NCBI GenBank assembly: GCA_963576565.1
Contig: OY755047.1
Coordinates: 19,475,171 to 19,539,170 of the forward strand
DNA length: 64,000 nucleotides
Source of the DNA: Aspidapion aeneum
Taxonomy: Eukaryota; Arthropoda; Insecta; Coleoptera; Brentidae
Direction: 5' to 3'
Each line of letters opens with the position of its first letter. The first letter of the stretch is position 1. Position numbers and translations under genes: made by a program. The notes under the pieces are model-generated. The model saw only the letters and a list, made by a program, of their open reading frames with translations, ran no database searches and was not told where the DNA came from. Of this stretch, positions 47,514 through 58,360 are shown one piece after another.

Positions 47514-47729
47514 ATTAAATACGAAGTCCGGTGACGTAGCTTTTAAAAAACTTTTTATTTGAAAAGACTACAAAAAATACTTATAACTAAAATGACCAAT
47601 ACAACTTGTAAAAGTATAATGATACCTAATTAGACCATTTGGGTGCATATATAAACTTCAATGTACGGCGTCAGCAATATATTTGTTATTATAAACAAGA
47701 TGAGATGTTATTATTCCAGGGATATTACT
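47513..47729 (-). repeat. 5' LTR (217 bp) with promoter
   Basis: The right copy in plus coordinates. It reads as base-for-base identical to 40072-40288. A TATATA box occurs in sense at about 47653-47647. The LTR is short, as in some errantiviruses. Confidence 0.92.
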
Positions 47730-47733
47730 CCCG
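47730..47733. other. Retroelement target-site duplication (right)
   Basis: CCCG, matching 40068-40071. Confidence 0.75.
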
Positions 47734-48064
47734 AAATTTAAGGTAAAATTTCAACTTTTTCGGTGATGAGAGCTTTACCCTCGGTTTTACCTGAAACTAG
47801 GGTCAGGTCTGAATTTATTTAATTTATTTATATCCCGGGGGTGAGGGGACAATTCGGAATCAAATGGGAAAATGAGTTAAATTTCGATACATTTTATGAA
47901 TAAACGCACAGAGTTGCAGTATGGTTTGACCATATAGATGGAAAAACATCGAGTTGTGAGTTGGAGTCCAGAAAAACGTCATTTATAATTTTTGTGATAT
48001 CAAAATACAGTAGCGAATCCAGAGGGTCCAGGGAGCTCATGACAAACTTATTTTTTAGTTCTAA
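47734..48064. repeat. Interval with one diverged 169-bp satellite monomer
   Basis: At about 47885-48005 the sequence (ATTTTATGAATAAACGCACA, GAGTTGCAGTATGG, GTGAGTTGGAGTCC, AAAAACGTCATTTA) aligns by eye with the 169-bp satellite of 52.7-56 kb. It is a solitary old monomer about 5 kb from the array. The remainder is non-coding. Confidence 0.6.
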
Positions 48065-48066
48065 TA

Positions 48067-48692
48067 CAGGGTGTTTCAAAATTCAATAACATAATTTTAG
48101 TGGATTCCCTAAAAGATTTGAAGACAAAATTTTCATATAAACATAGGTCCACAAACGCCTTGTTTTTGAGATACAGAATGTTATAAAGTTTCATGTTCTT
48201 TTTGGTTTTTTGTTAATAAATCGTGCAGTTTTTAAGATATTTAGTTCAAATTTGGCACGTATGTTAAGTTATAGGCACTATACTGTTAGACTTGCCAAAT
48301 AATAATACAAATCTACAGAGTGATACTTTTTCAGGGGTCATGTCACCTTTTCCCCTGGATTTTTTTTTGTAAGCCACTGGTAGCCAGAAGTAGGTAGTTT
48401 AATAGAAGAAATAAAATCCTTGTTTCATTTGCAATCTTTTTTCTTTGCTGAAATTTTTTGCATCTTTAACCGTTTTAGAGAAAATCGCGGTTGCATCGAA
48501 GGCTGCTATCATAAAATAAAAAAATGCTCCAATGTGGTATGGCGGGTATATCAAAATAAACAAATTATAAAACTTACTCGGCATGCCTAATAGTGTGATG
48601 CCTATAACTAAATATACATGCCAAATTTGAGCTAAATATCTCAAAAACTGTAAGCGCTATAAAAAAACAAAATTTAATTTTGAAACACCCTG
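48067..48692. mobile_element. 626-bp MITE, TA target duplication (mariner-like)
   Basis: CAGGGTGTTTCAAAATT at 48067 is inverted at 48676-48692, with TA on both sides (48065-48066 and 48693-48694). Inner parts also match as inverted copies (TTAAGATATTTAG, CAAATTTGGCA and TATAGGCA against ATGCCTATAA, TGCCAAATTTG and CTAAATATCT). No transposase is encoded. The ends and TA duplication fit Tc1/mariner-type non-autonomous elements. Confidence 0.75.
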
Positions 48693-48694
48693 TA

Positions 48695-48930
48695 TAATAA
48701 AATAAAATTAGAATTTGAAATTATAGCCGCCAATTTTTACAAAATGTAACTGTGAGACCACCCCGACGTTTTTTTATTTCTTTTTTATAAAATTTACTTT
48801 ATTTTTTAAAAATATATGCGGCGTCAGATACTAACGAGCAAAAAAAAATTCAACAAGTTTTAAAAGACCAAGATGGTCAAACTTTTAGTTTATTTCTTTA
48901 CCAACAATAAATTATACAAACGCAGTCCAA
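48695..48930. other. Short AT-rich interval
   Basis: Nothing recognisable. There is no ORF and no repeat partner seen within the window. Confidence 0.3.
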
Positions 48931-49250
48931 TTTTCGATGGGATTAAAATGGGAAACTCGGTTATTATTAAAGATAGCGATTTTCTGATTTCACCTTACAG
49001 TGCTCTTTTTTTGAGCCCTTAAAAGTGACAAGTGAATGTGTTCAATCAGATTTTTGCTATACCCCGTGGTTCCGCTAATACAGGGAGTTTTTGAAAAAAT
49101 TGCATTTTAATTAATTCCTTGTATCTCGCTTATTTCGCAAGGTAGTTTGATTCTCCAAAAATTCTTTATATGACAGCTTTTTTAGGGCAAAATAATGACG
49201 TTGTCAGTTTTTAAAAATATTGTTTAGTTTTTGAGATATGGTATTTATCA
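48931..49250. repeat. Left arm of an older inverted repeat
   Basis: The reverse complement matches 52437-52721 with several mismatches and indels. Shared blocks are TTTTCGATGGGATTAAA, TTATTATTAAAGATA, TTTTTTTGAGCCCTTAAA, TTTTTGCTATACCCCGT and GAGATATGGTATTTATCA. It flanks the nested repeat cluster at 49.25-52.44 kb. Confidence 0.75.
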
Positions 49251-49407
49251 TAAAAAAAATAAATATGGACCTGGATTTTTTATTACTATTTTGATTGGTT
49301 TCATGCTATTATTATCTTAAAATGATAAAACTTAAATATTTTTTTGATTTAAGGTTAAAAAAAATATTTAATACAAAAACATTCAACTATGAATTTCTTT
49401 GATTTAA

Positions 49408-50085
49408 TATTTAAAAAAAAATTTGTCCGAACCTGGAACTCTCCAACGTAAATATAAATTAAAAATTGCAAGACACACTAGTTGAACGATTTTTATTTTA
49501 TTGTTTTAAAACGTTAATTAAAAGATTTATAAATAAAGTAAAAAATTTTAAAAAGTTACAAAAATAATATCATAGTAATTATTTGATGGTAGCACAGCAA
49601 CTAATAAAATTTACTTCAACATGGAAAAACAAAAGAGTGGAATTGACTTTGTCTTTTTACTTGTCATTTTTGTGAATGGCTCACTCAAAATTATTCTAAA
49701 ATGACTAGAAATCGACCATATCCAGATTTTAAAAAATTTGATATGTTTGACTGCTTTCTCCAAGCAATAAAATCCCAATATTTAAATGGCAGAAATATTT
49801 TTATGCAAAATGCGTTAAAAAAAATTACTCAAAAATGCCAACAATGTCTTACACATAATGGCAATCAGTTTGAACATTTATATCATTAAAGAAAAAGTAG
49901 TTATTATTTTTTGTAATTCGTTATTTGTGTGTGTATTTGTCGTAGGCTTTGTTTCAAATAAATCTTTAAATTAACGTAAAACCATTTTAATTTGCTAAGT
50001 ATCAAAATAGTTAAACTAAAAATCGTTCAACCAGCAACTTTTAATTTATATTTGAAATTTGCAGGTTCGGACTAAAATTTTTTTA
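49408..50085. mobile_element. TIR element with imperfect ends of about 80-95 bp
   Basis: Inverted ends share GTCCGAACCTG (49425-49435 against 50064-50074), AAATATAAATTAAAA and GTTGAACGATTTTTA. The interior (about 500 bp) carries a 62-codon plus-strand ORF at 49701-49889 (MTRNRPYPDFKKFDMFDCFL...) that contains CQQC but no transposase motif I know. It is non-autonomous or a transposase remnant. Confidence 0.6.
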
Positions 50086-50097
50086 AAATAATAAATA

Positions 50098-50845
50098 TAT
50101 TAGCTCACACTACTATACGATAGTGTGAGCTTTGGTGATCCTAATTTTTTGACGAAAAAAAAGTTGCTCCGATTTCAAAAATTTTTATATATCTTTGCGT
50201 TTCAGATGATTTTGAAACTTTTTTGTCGCGCCGTCTGTCTGTCTGTCTGTCTGTCTGTCTGTATGTCTGTCTGTCTGTCTGTATGTCTGTCTGTAACAAC
50301 CAACGCGCATAACTCAAAAACCGCTTGCTCGGTTTTAATGAAATTTGGTACCTAGGCCGGGTCTTGGGTCGAGATGGTCCCATTTAAAAATGAACAAAAT
50401 CCACCCAACACAAGTCAACTAAAAGGGTGGGGGTAAATTTTAAAAATTAGATTTTATGTGAAAATATGGCGTGTGTGATTTCAAACGAAAGGTAATTCAG
50501 CCTGGAGTTAAAAAAAATAAATTTTTGTTTAAAAAAAAGGGTGGGGGTAGATTTAAAAAAATAGAGTTTTAAGTGAAAATATGGCGTGTGTGATATCAAA
50601 CGAAAGGTAATTAAGTCTGGAGTTAAACAAAATACATCTTAGTTTAAAAAAAAGGGTGGGGGTAGATTTAAAAAATTAGAGTTTAAGTCAAAACATGCTT
50701 GTGTGGTATCAAACGAAAGGTAATTGAGTCTGGAGTCGAATAAAATATATTTGAGATTTTAGTTATAATATCTCACACGTATACTATAACTATAGTACTT
50801 AGTGTGAGCTTAGGTGCCCATATATTGGCAGAGTATTTTTTTAAT
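50098..50845 (+). repeat. AGCTCACAC-family repeat, copy A
   Basis: Begins with the AGCTCACAC...GTGTGAGCT palindrome (about 50101-50131), then GGTGATCCTAATTTTTT, a (CTGT)n microsatellite (50233-50295), AACGCGCATAACTC and an AACCGCTT..CGGTTTTAATGAA motif. Three tandem units of about 115 bp follow, each starting GGGTGGGGGTA (50425, 50539 and 50654). It closes with a second palindrome and TTGGCAGAGTATTTTT. The ORFs over it are products of the microsatellite. Confidence 0.8.
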
Positions 50846-50884
50846 CTTAAAACAAAAAAATATTAAATTTATATTATTTTGTGG

Positions 50885-51665
50885 TAATAATACTCTGCCA
50901 ATCTATGGGCACCTAAGCTCACACTGGATACTATAGTTATAGTGTATCTACGTGAAAGCTAATATAACTAAAAACTGAAGTATATTTTATTGAACTCCAG
51001 ACACAATTACCTTTCGTTTGATACCACACAAGCCATGTTTTGACTTAAACTCTAATTTTTCAAATCTACCCCCACCCTTTTTTTAAAAACTTAAATGTAT
51101 TTTGTTTAGCTCCAGACTCAATTACCTTTCGTTTGATATCACACACGCCATATTTCCACTTAAACACTAATTTTTGAAATTTACCCCCACCTTTTTTTTT
51201 TAAATAAACTAAAATGTATTTTGTTTAACTCCAGACTCAATTACCTTTCGTTTGATATCACACACGCTATATTTTTACATAAACTCTAATTTTTGAAATT
51301 TACCCCCACCCTTTTATTTGGCTTGTGTTCGGTGGATTTTCTTCATTTTTAAATGGGACCATCTCGACCCAAAACCCAGCCTGGGTACCAAATTTCATTA
51401 AAATCGGGCAAGCCGTTTTTTAGTTATGCGCGTTGGTCGTTACAGACAGACATACAGACACACAGACAGACAGACAGACAGACAGACAGGCAGACATACA
51501 GACATACAGACAGACAGACAGACAGACGGCGCAACAAAAAAGTTTCAAAATCATCTGAAACGCAAAGATATATAAAATTTTTTGAAATCGGAGCAACTTT
51601 TTTTTTCTCGAAAAAATTAGGATCACCATAGCTCACACATATAGTATAGTATATGTGTGAGCTAA
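50885..51665 (-). repeat. AGCTCACAC-family repeat, copy B (inverted)
   Basis: The same modules in reverse order: AATACTCTGCCAA at the left end, three CCCCCACCC-ended units, the motif near 51,400, the microsatellite (CAGA)n at 51441-51531, and the palindrome at 51631-51664. Together with copy A it forms an imperfect inverted repeat of about 1.5 kb. Confidence 0.8.
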
Positions 51666-51688
51666 AAATCCAGATCCGTATTTAATTT

Positions 51689-52436
51689 TAGCTCACACAT
51701 ATACTATTAGTGTGAGCTATGGTGATCCTAATTTTTTCGAGAAAAAAAAAGTTGCTCCGATTTCAAAAATTTTTATATATCTTTGTGTTTCAGATGCATT
51801 TGAAACTTTTTTGTTGCGCCGTCTGTCTGTCTGTCTGTCTGTCTGTCTGTATGTCTGTCTGTCTGTATGTCTGTCTGTAACGACCAACGCGCATAACTCA
51901 CAAACCGCTTGACCGATTTTAATGAAATTTGGTACCTAGGCTGGGTCTTGGGTCGAGATGGTCCCATTTAAAAATGAACAAAATCCACCGAACACAAACC
52001 AAATAAAAGGGTGGGGGTAGATTTCAAAAATTAGAGTTTATGTGAAAATATGGCGTGTGTGATATTAAACGAAAGGTAATTGAGTCTGCAGTTAAACAAA
52101 ATACATTTTAATTTATTTAAAAAAAAAGGGTGGGAGTATATTTTAAAAATTAGGGTTTAAGTGAAAATATGGCGTGTGTGATATCAAACGAAAGGTAATT
52201 GAGTCCGGACTTTAACAAAATACATTTTAATTTTTGTTCTTTTTGTAAGGGTGGGGTAGATTTCAAAAATTTGAGTTTAAGTCAAAACATGGCTTGTGTG
52301 GTATCAAACAAAAGGTAATTTAGTCTGGAGTTGAATAAAATATATTTCAGTTTTTAGTTATATTAGCTCACACGTACACTATAACTATAGTACCTAGTGT
52401 GAGCTTAGGGGCCCATATATTGGCAGAGTATTTTTA
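51689..52436 (+). repeat. AGCTCACAC-family repeat, copy C
   Basis: Starts TTAGCTCACACATATACT, with (CTGT)n at 51820-51878, three units of about 115 bp and the end at TTGGCAGAGTATTTTT. The terminal palindromes of B and C lie back to back, 25 bases apart. Confidence 0.8.
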
Positions 52437-52721
52437 TGATAAATACCATATCTCAAGAACTAAACAATATTTTTAAAAATTGACATGACGTCATTATTTT
52501 CTTCTAACAAAGTTGCCATGAAAAGGTTTTTACAGAATAAAAATATCTCGCAAAATACGCGAGATATAAGGGATTACTAAAAATCCAATCCAATCCGAAA
52601 CTACGGGGTATAGCAAAAATCTGATTACACCATTTTTAAGGGCTCAAAAAAAGAGTAAGGTGCAATTAGAAAATCCATATCTTTAATAATAATCGAGTTT
52701 CCCATTTAATCCCATCGAAAA
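52437..52721. repeat. Right arm of the older inverted repeat
   Basis: Inverted partner of 48931-49250. It ends at TCCCATCGAAAA, a few bases before the first monomer of the 169-bp satellite. Confidence 0.75.
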
Positions 52722-52726
52722 CGGGA

Positions 52727-55700
52727 TCCGTTGAGTTTCGAAAAAACGTCATTTACGGTTTTTTTGGCTCAAATATCATTTGCTTCATATTGCCAAATAT
52801 TCAAAAATTCATATTTTACAAACTTTACATTTTACGAATAAAAGCACGGAGTTGTTGCATCGTGGTGTCATTTAGATAACAAAATACCGCTCTGTGAGTT
52901 GAGATTCGGAAAAACGTGATTAAGTAGTTTTTAGATTGTGTAGAAGGCCAAACATTCAAAAATTAATTGATATTTTACAAACTATACATTTTACGAATAA
53001 AAGGACGGAGTTGTGGTATCGTGGGGTCATTTAGATAAGAAAATACAACACTGTGAGTTAAGATTCGGAAAAACGTGATTTAGCAAATTTTTAGGTTTAA
53101 ATATCACATGCCTCATATGGCAAAACTTTCAAAAATTCATATTTTACAAACTATACATATTAATAATAAAAACACCGAGTTGTGGTATTGTGGGGTCATT
53201 TAGATAAAAACGTACCATACTGTGAGTTGAGATTCGGAAAAACGTGATTTAGCAAATTTCTTGGTTTAAATATCACATACCTCATATGGCCAAACCTTCA
53301 AAAAATCATATTTTACAAACTATACATATTACCAATAAAAGCACAGAGTTGTGGTATCGTGGGGTCATTTAGATAAGAAAATACCACACGGTGAGTTGAG
53401 ATTCGGAAAAACCGTGATTTAGAAAATTTTTAGGTTTAAATATCACATGCCTCAAATGGCCAAACCTTCAAAAATTCATATTTTACAAACTATACATATT
53501 ACCAATAAAAACACGGAGTTGTGGTATTGTGGGGTCATTTAGATAAGAACGTACCATACTGTGAGTTGAGATTCGGAAAAACGTGATTTAGCAAATTTCT
53601 TGGTTTTAATATCACATGCCTCATATGGCCAAACCTTCAAAAATTCATATTTTACAAACTATACATATTACCAATAAAAACACGGAGTTGTGGTATCGTG
53701 GGGCCATTTAGATAAGAACGTACCATACTGTGAGTTGAGATTCGGAAAAACGTGATTTAGCAAATTTCTTGGTTTTAATATCACATACCTCATATGGCCA
53801 AACCTTCAAAAAATCATATTTTACAAACTATACATATTACCAATAAAAGCACGGTTTTGTGGTATCGTGGGGTCATTTAGATAAGAAAATACCACACGGT
53901 GAGTTGAGATTCGGAAAAACGTGATTTAGCAAATTTCTTGGTTTAAAGATCACATACCTCATATGGCCAAACCTTCAAAAAATCATATCTTACAAACTAT
54001 ACATATTACCAATAAAAGCACAGAGTTGTGGTATCGTGGGGTCATTTAGATAAGAAAATACCACACGGTGAGTTGAGATTCGGAAAAACCGTGATTTAGA
54101 AAATTTCTTGGTTTTAATATCACATGCCTTACATGGCCAAACCTTCAAAAATTTATATTTTACAAACTATACATATTACCAATAAAAACACGAAGTTGTA
54201 TCGTGCGGTCATTTAGATAAGAACGTGCCATACTGTGAGTTGAGATTCGGAAAAACGTAATTTAGCAAATTTCTTGGTTTAAATATCACATGCCTCATAT
54301 GGCCAAACCAATAAAAGCACGGAGTTGTGGTAACGTGATTTAGCAAATTTCTTGGTTTAAATATCACATACCTCATATGGCCAAACCTTCAAAAAATCAT
54401 ATTTTACAAACTATACATATTACCAATAAAAGCACAGAGTTGTGGTATCGTGGGGTCATTTAGATAAGAAATTACCAAACGGTGAGTTGAGATTCGGAAA
54501 AACCGTGATTTAGAAAATTTTTAGGTTTAAATATCACATGCCTCATATGGCCAAACCTTCAAAAAATCATATTTTACAAACTATACATTTTACCAATAAA
54601 AGCACGGAGTTGTGGTATCGTGGGGTCATTTAGATAAGAAAATACCACACGGTGAGTTGAGATTCGGAAAAACCGTGATTTAGAAAATTTCTTGGTTTTA
54701 ATATCACATGCCTCACATGGCCAAACCTTCAAAAATTTATATTTTACAAACTATACATATTACCAATAAAAACACGGAGTTGTGGTATCGTGCGGTCATT
54801 TAGATAAGAACGTACCATACTGTGAGTTGAGATTCGGCAAAACGTAATTTAGCAAATTTCTTGGTTTAAATATCACATGCCTCATATGGCCAAACCAATA
54901 AAAGCACGGAGTTGTGGTAACGTGATTTAGCAAATTTCTTGGTTTAAATATCACATACCTCATATGGCCAAACCTTCAAAAAATCATATTTTACAAACTA
55001 TACATATTACCAATAAAAGCACAGAGTTGTGGTATCGTGGGGTCATTTAGATAAGAAATTACCAAACGGTGACTTGAGATTCGGAAAAACCGTGATTTAG
55101 AAAATTTTTAGGTTTAAATATCACATGCCTCATATGGCCAAACCTTCAAAAAATCATATTTTACAAACTATACATTTTACCAATAAAAGCACGGAGTTGT
55201 GGTATCGTGGGGTCATTTAGATAAGAAAATACCACACTGTGAGTTGAGATTCGGAAAAACGTGATTTAGCAAATTTTTAGGTTTAAATATCACATGCCTC
55301 ACATGGCCAAACCTGTAAAAATTTATATTTTACAAACTATACATATTACCAATAAAAACACGGAGTTGTGGTATCGTGCGGTCATTTAGATAAGAACGTA
55401 CCATACTGTGAGTTGAGATTCGGAAAAACGTGATTTAGCAAATTTCTTGGTTTAAATATCACATGCCTCATATGGCCAAACCTTCAAAAAATAATATTTT
55501 ACAAACTATACATATTACCAATAAAAGCACGGTTTTGTGGTATCGTGGGGTCATTTAGATAAGAAAATACCACACGGTGAGTTGAAAGTCGGAAAAACGT
55601 GATTTAGACAATTTTTAGGTTTAAATATCACATGCCCCATATGACCAAACCTTCAAAAAATCATATTTTACAAACTATACATTTTACCAATAAAAGCACG

Positions 55701-55960
55701 GAGTTGTGGTATCCTGGGGTCATTTAGATAAGAAAATAACACTGTGAGGTGAGATTCGGAAAAACGTGATTTAGCAAAATTTTAAATTTAAATATCACAT
55801 GCCTCATATGGACAAACCTTAAAAAATTCAAATTTTCCATTTTGCTTGTTTGTTTTTAGGTTCAAATTTAATTTGCCCCATATAGCCAAACTTTCAAAAA
55901 TTGATATTTTAAAAACTGTAGGTACATTTTACGAAAAAAGACAGGGAGTTGGTGTATCGC
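52727..55960 (+). repeat. 169-bp satellite array (about 19 monomers)
   Basis: Head-to-tail monomers of 168-170 bp: GTGAGTTGAGATTCGGAAAA at 53221, 53391 and 53561, then AACGTGATTTAGCAAATTT, AAATATCACATGCCTCATAT, GGCCAAACCTTCAAAAA, TTTTACAAACTATACAT, and GAGTTGTGGTATCGTGGGG. The first (52.73-53.05 kb) and last (after 55.8 kb) monomers are the most diverged. Two short hybrid monomers at about 54305 and 54892, 587 bp apart, reveal a higher-order duplication of three to four monomers. It is unrelated in sequence to the 148-bp satellite. Confidence 0.9.
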
Positions 55961-56538
55961 CGCGCCGGTAAATAAATATTCAATCAAATTCAATTTTTTT
56001 AAATACATATTTAAACAATTGTCTACTATTCATCTATACAAAAAATCAATGCTAATCCATTATTAATAATTACACATTTTTTTTATTGATATTTTACATA
56101 AATGTCACTTTCCCACGGTCTCGGTAGCAGTCGAACTGCATAACCTGAATCACTGAATCGCTAGATAAATAACAAAAATCGCAATGTTACGTCCCTTTAA
56201 TGCAAGACTTTTAAAAGACTTTAAATTCCGGTTTTGTTTCTTTTGTTAAAAAGTATTTTTAAAATCTGTCAAGCTTGAATCAGCGGTTTTTGTTATATTT
56301 TTCTCACCATAACCAGGCATTCATTTAAAATATAAGATTATCTCCACCCACACCTTTTGTATCAGCGTCTCGTTCTATCATATGGTTAAAAGAGAAACAA
56401 GAATGTGACTGAATGGCTTTAGTATGCTTCTAAACGAGTCTATATTTGAAATTTGGCTAAGATGGGTTCCATTTTAGGAGCAAGATCCTTTTCTCTATGG
56501 ACCTATAAGGACTTTCAACTCTTTTAGTTCGTATCCAC
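55961..56538. other. AT-rich interval, nothing identified
   Basis: There is no ORF above 60 codons, no tRNA-like sequence and no repeat partner seen. Confidence 0.4.
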
Positions 56539-56610
56539 TAGGGACTCCTAGAGTCCCTGTATGTGACATATATTGGATATCTGTCACATACAGGAACTCT
56601 AGGTACTCCT
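56539..56610. repeat. Imperfect 29-bp-stem hairpin
   Basis: AGGGACTCCTAGAGTCCCTG with TATGTGACA pairs with TGTCACATACAGGAACTCTA and GGTACTCCT across a 13-base loop. There are about 3 mismatches. It is probably a small MITE. Confidence 0.6.
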
Positions 56611-56629
56611 AAAGTTTCAGTTGTTTCAT

Positions 56630-57000
56630 AAACAGTTTTTTGTAAATATCTCAGAAACGAAAGCGCCTACGAAGAAAAATGTGTTCTACTATATTACAAA
56701 ACCGATGAACCGAACCAAACCGTATATTGATGCAACGCTCCGTTAAAAAGTAAGCATTTTAAAAAAATTTTAAACTGTCAAAAAACTTTCGTTGGCATTA
56801 ATGGATTTTGATCAAAATCTAATCGGTTCTTTACAGTATTGTACACTATTTCACCTGAAAATTTCATCAAAATCGGTTTCAGCGGTTCAGGAGCTATCGT
56901 GCGCCGGACGGAGATACACACACACACACACACACGGACAAACGTCACGACGATATTGTTAAGATAGGTCAAAATGGGTGTATAACACATGATCAGCGTT
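56630..57000. repeat. Left arm of an inverted repeat, with CA microsatellite
   Basis: The outer part (56630-56785: CAGTTTTTTGTAAATATCT, AAAAATGTGTTC, ATATTGATGCAACGCTCCGTT, AAACTGTCAAAA) is inverted at 58198-58355. The inner part (AAAATCGGTTTCAGCGGTTC, AGGAGCTATCGTG, then (CA)n at 56917-56935) is inverted at about 57419-57535. The 82-codon minus ORF here comes from the microsatellite. Confidence 0.65.
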
Positions 57001-57418
57001 ATATAAAAAAAGTTCGTCGAAAACAATACCTTCTCTAGTCATTGCTGCCCAAGCTAGGAGGGTAAAATTTCTGAGCGAGAAATTGTAGGTATAATACTCT
57101 TAAGAAATTTAGGGGATCCTGGGTACCTGCAGACTTAAAATTTTCTAGCTATTGTGCAACTTGTAGGGGTACCTATTTTCAAGTTCTAAGTAATAATGCT
57201 CTTGCGGTTTTCAAAAGAATCGAAAAGGTAATATTGCATGGTTTTGATAGCAATCAGCTGATGGGATTTTGCCTTTGGGTTCGAAAAGAGTTTTTGGCAA
57301 GTTTCACCATTCCCAGCTGTGTTTTGTTATAAGAATTTGTTTTCTAAAACTTAATTTTTAGCTTTCTACCCCGCCCAGCAATGGCTAGAAAAGATATTGT
57401 TTTTGAGAAAACGTGGAA

Positions 57419-57535
57419 AATCTGGCAATATCGTCATTACGTCTATCTGTGTGTGTGTGTGTGTGTGTATATCTGTCATAACACGATAGCTCCTAAACCG
57501 CTGGACCAATTTTCATGCGATTTTCATCAAAAATA
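57419..57535. repeat. Inner right arm of the inverted repeat, with GT microsatellite
   Basis: (GT)n at 57448-57468, then CACGATAGCTCCTAAACCGC, inverted relative to the left arm. The arm is cut at about 57535 by LINE sequence and resumes near 58198. Confidence 0.6.
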
Positions 57536-58136
57536 GTAACGAAGAACACAAAACTCATCTTACATCAGTAATGGGAGATTTCAATGCCAAACTAGGTAAG
57601 AAAATTAACATAGAAGAAACTAAAATAGGGGATTTTATTTATGGCGAAAGGAATGACAGGGGCACATCCTTAATGAATTATCTAGAGGAAAAACACCTTT
57701 ATGCAATAAATTCATTCTATAAAAAGAAACAGCAACGAAAGTAGACATGGCTCAGCCCTAATGGAACAACGAAAAACAAAATTGATTACATACTGACTAC
57801 TAAGAAAAACATCGTTAGAGGTGTAACAGTCCTAAACAGCTTTACAATAGGCAGTGATCACAGGATGGTCAGAACAAAAATCTGCATTGACAACAATTTC
57901 GAAATGAAAAGAAAAATTAATAATAACAATGAACAACTTGACATGAATAAACTTATAAATGTCTTGTAAACTGAAGACCTTGGGAAAATAAAAGAAGTAG
58001 GGGAAAACCCCAAATGACATGGGCGGACGATTGGAAGAAACATGCGGGAACTAGATGGATGGATACGGCGACAGACAGAGAAGAGTGGAAGATATTGGGG
58101 GAGCTCTATGTCCAGAGATGGATCGAAAATGGCTAA
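57535..58136 (+). pseudogene. Internally deleted LINE (endonuclease joined to C-terminal tail)
   Basis: Plus-strand reading HKTHLTSVMGDFNAKLG (MGDF at 57571) is the APE-type endonuclease signature GDFNA. NGTTKNKIDYILT follows (KIDY motif), and then GSDHRMVR, the catalytic SDH region. An in-frame TAG at 57742-57744 breaks it, followed by a stop near 57967. Directly after, another frame reads RSRGKPQMTWADDWKKHAG...EEWKILGELYVQRWIENG and stops at 58134-58136. That is a typical LINE C-terminal end. The entire RT (normally about 700 codons between these parts) is missing, so this is a dead copy with an internal deletion. In full-length families the endonuclease nicks the target and RT copies the RNA. 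Confidence 0.8.
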
Positions 58137-58152
58137 ATAGATAGATAGATAG
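58137..58152 (+). repeat. (ATAG)n 3' tail of the LINE
   Basis: Four ATAG units follow the LINE stop codon immediately. Several LINE clades end in short tandem repeats in place of poly(A), so this probably marks the true 3' end. Confidence 0.6.
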
Positions 58153-58197
58153 AATTAGCTATTTAGATTTGGGTCCAAATACATTAATGCTAATGAC

Positions 58198-58360
58198 AGT
58201 ATTTTGACAGTTAAAAACTTTTAAACGTGCTAACTTTTGAACGGAGCATTGCATCAATATGCGGTTTTTGGAGTATAGTGGAACACATTTTTCTCAATAA
58301 TAACCAAATATCAGAAGCTTTTGTTTTTAAGATATTTATAAAAAAACTGTTTTGAAGGCT
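58198..58360. repeat. Outer right arm of the inverted repeat
   Basis: Reverse complement of 56630-56785, with about 80% identity by eye. Landmarks are TTTTGACAGTTAAAAACTTT, AACGGAGCATTGCATCAATA and GAACACATTTTTCTC. Confidence 0.65.

Larger units (their letters stand above)
40072..47729 (-). mobile_element. Endogenous errantivirus-like LTR retrotransposon (7,658 bp)
   Basis: A complete minus-strand provirus-like element: LTR, leader with PBS, gag, pol in the -1 frame, env, PPT, LTR. The two 217-bp LTRs read as identical and a 4-bp target duplication flanks them, indicating recent insertion. AGT...AATT LTR ends, a serine-tRNA-type PBS, a Gag without a CCHC knuckle, and an env with a furin site and fusion peptide place it with the 17.6/297/gypsy-like errantiviruses. 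Gag and Pol appear open throughout; env carries a frame break at 40503-40510. It inserted into TTGGCTATT/CCCG/AAATTTAAGG-type sequence. Confidence 0.93.

Noticed and set aside
50125..51967. Ser/Cys/Val-rich and Gln/Thr/Asp-rich ORFs of 60-92 codons on both strands
   Set aside because: They translate the CTGT/CAGA microsatellites. Mirror ORFs occur on both strands in every repeat copy.
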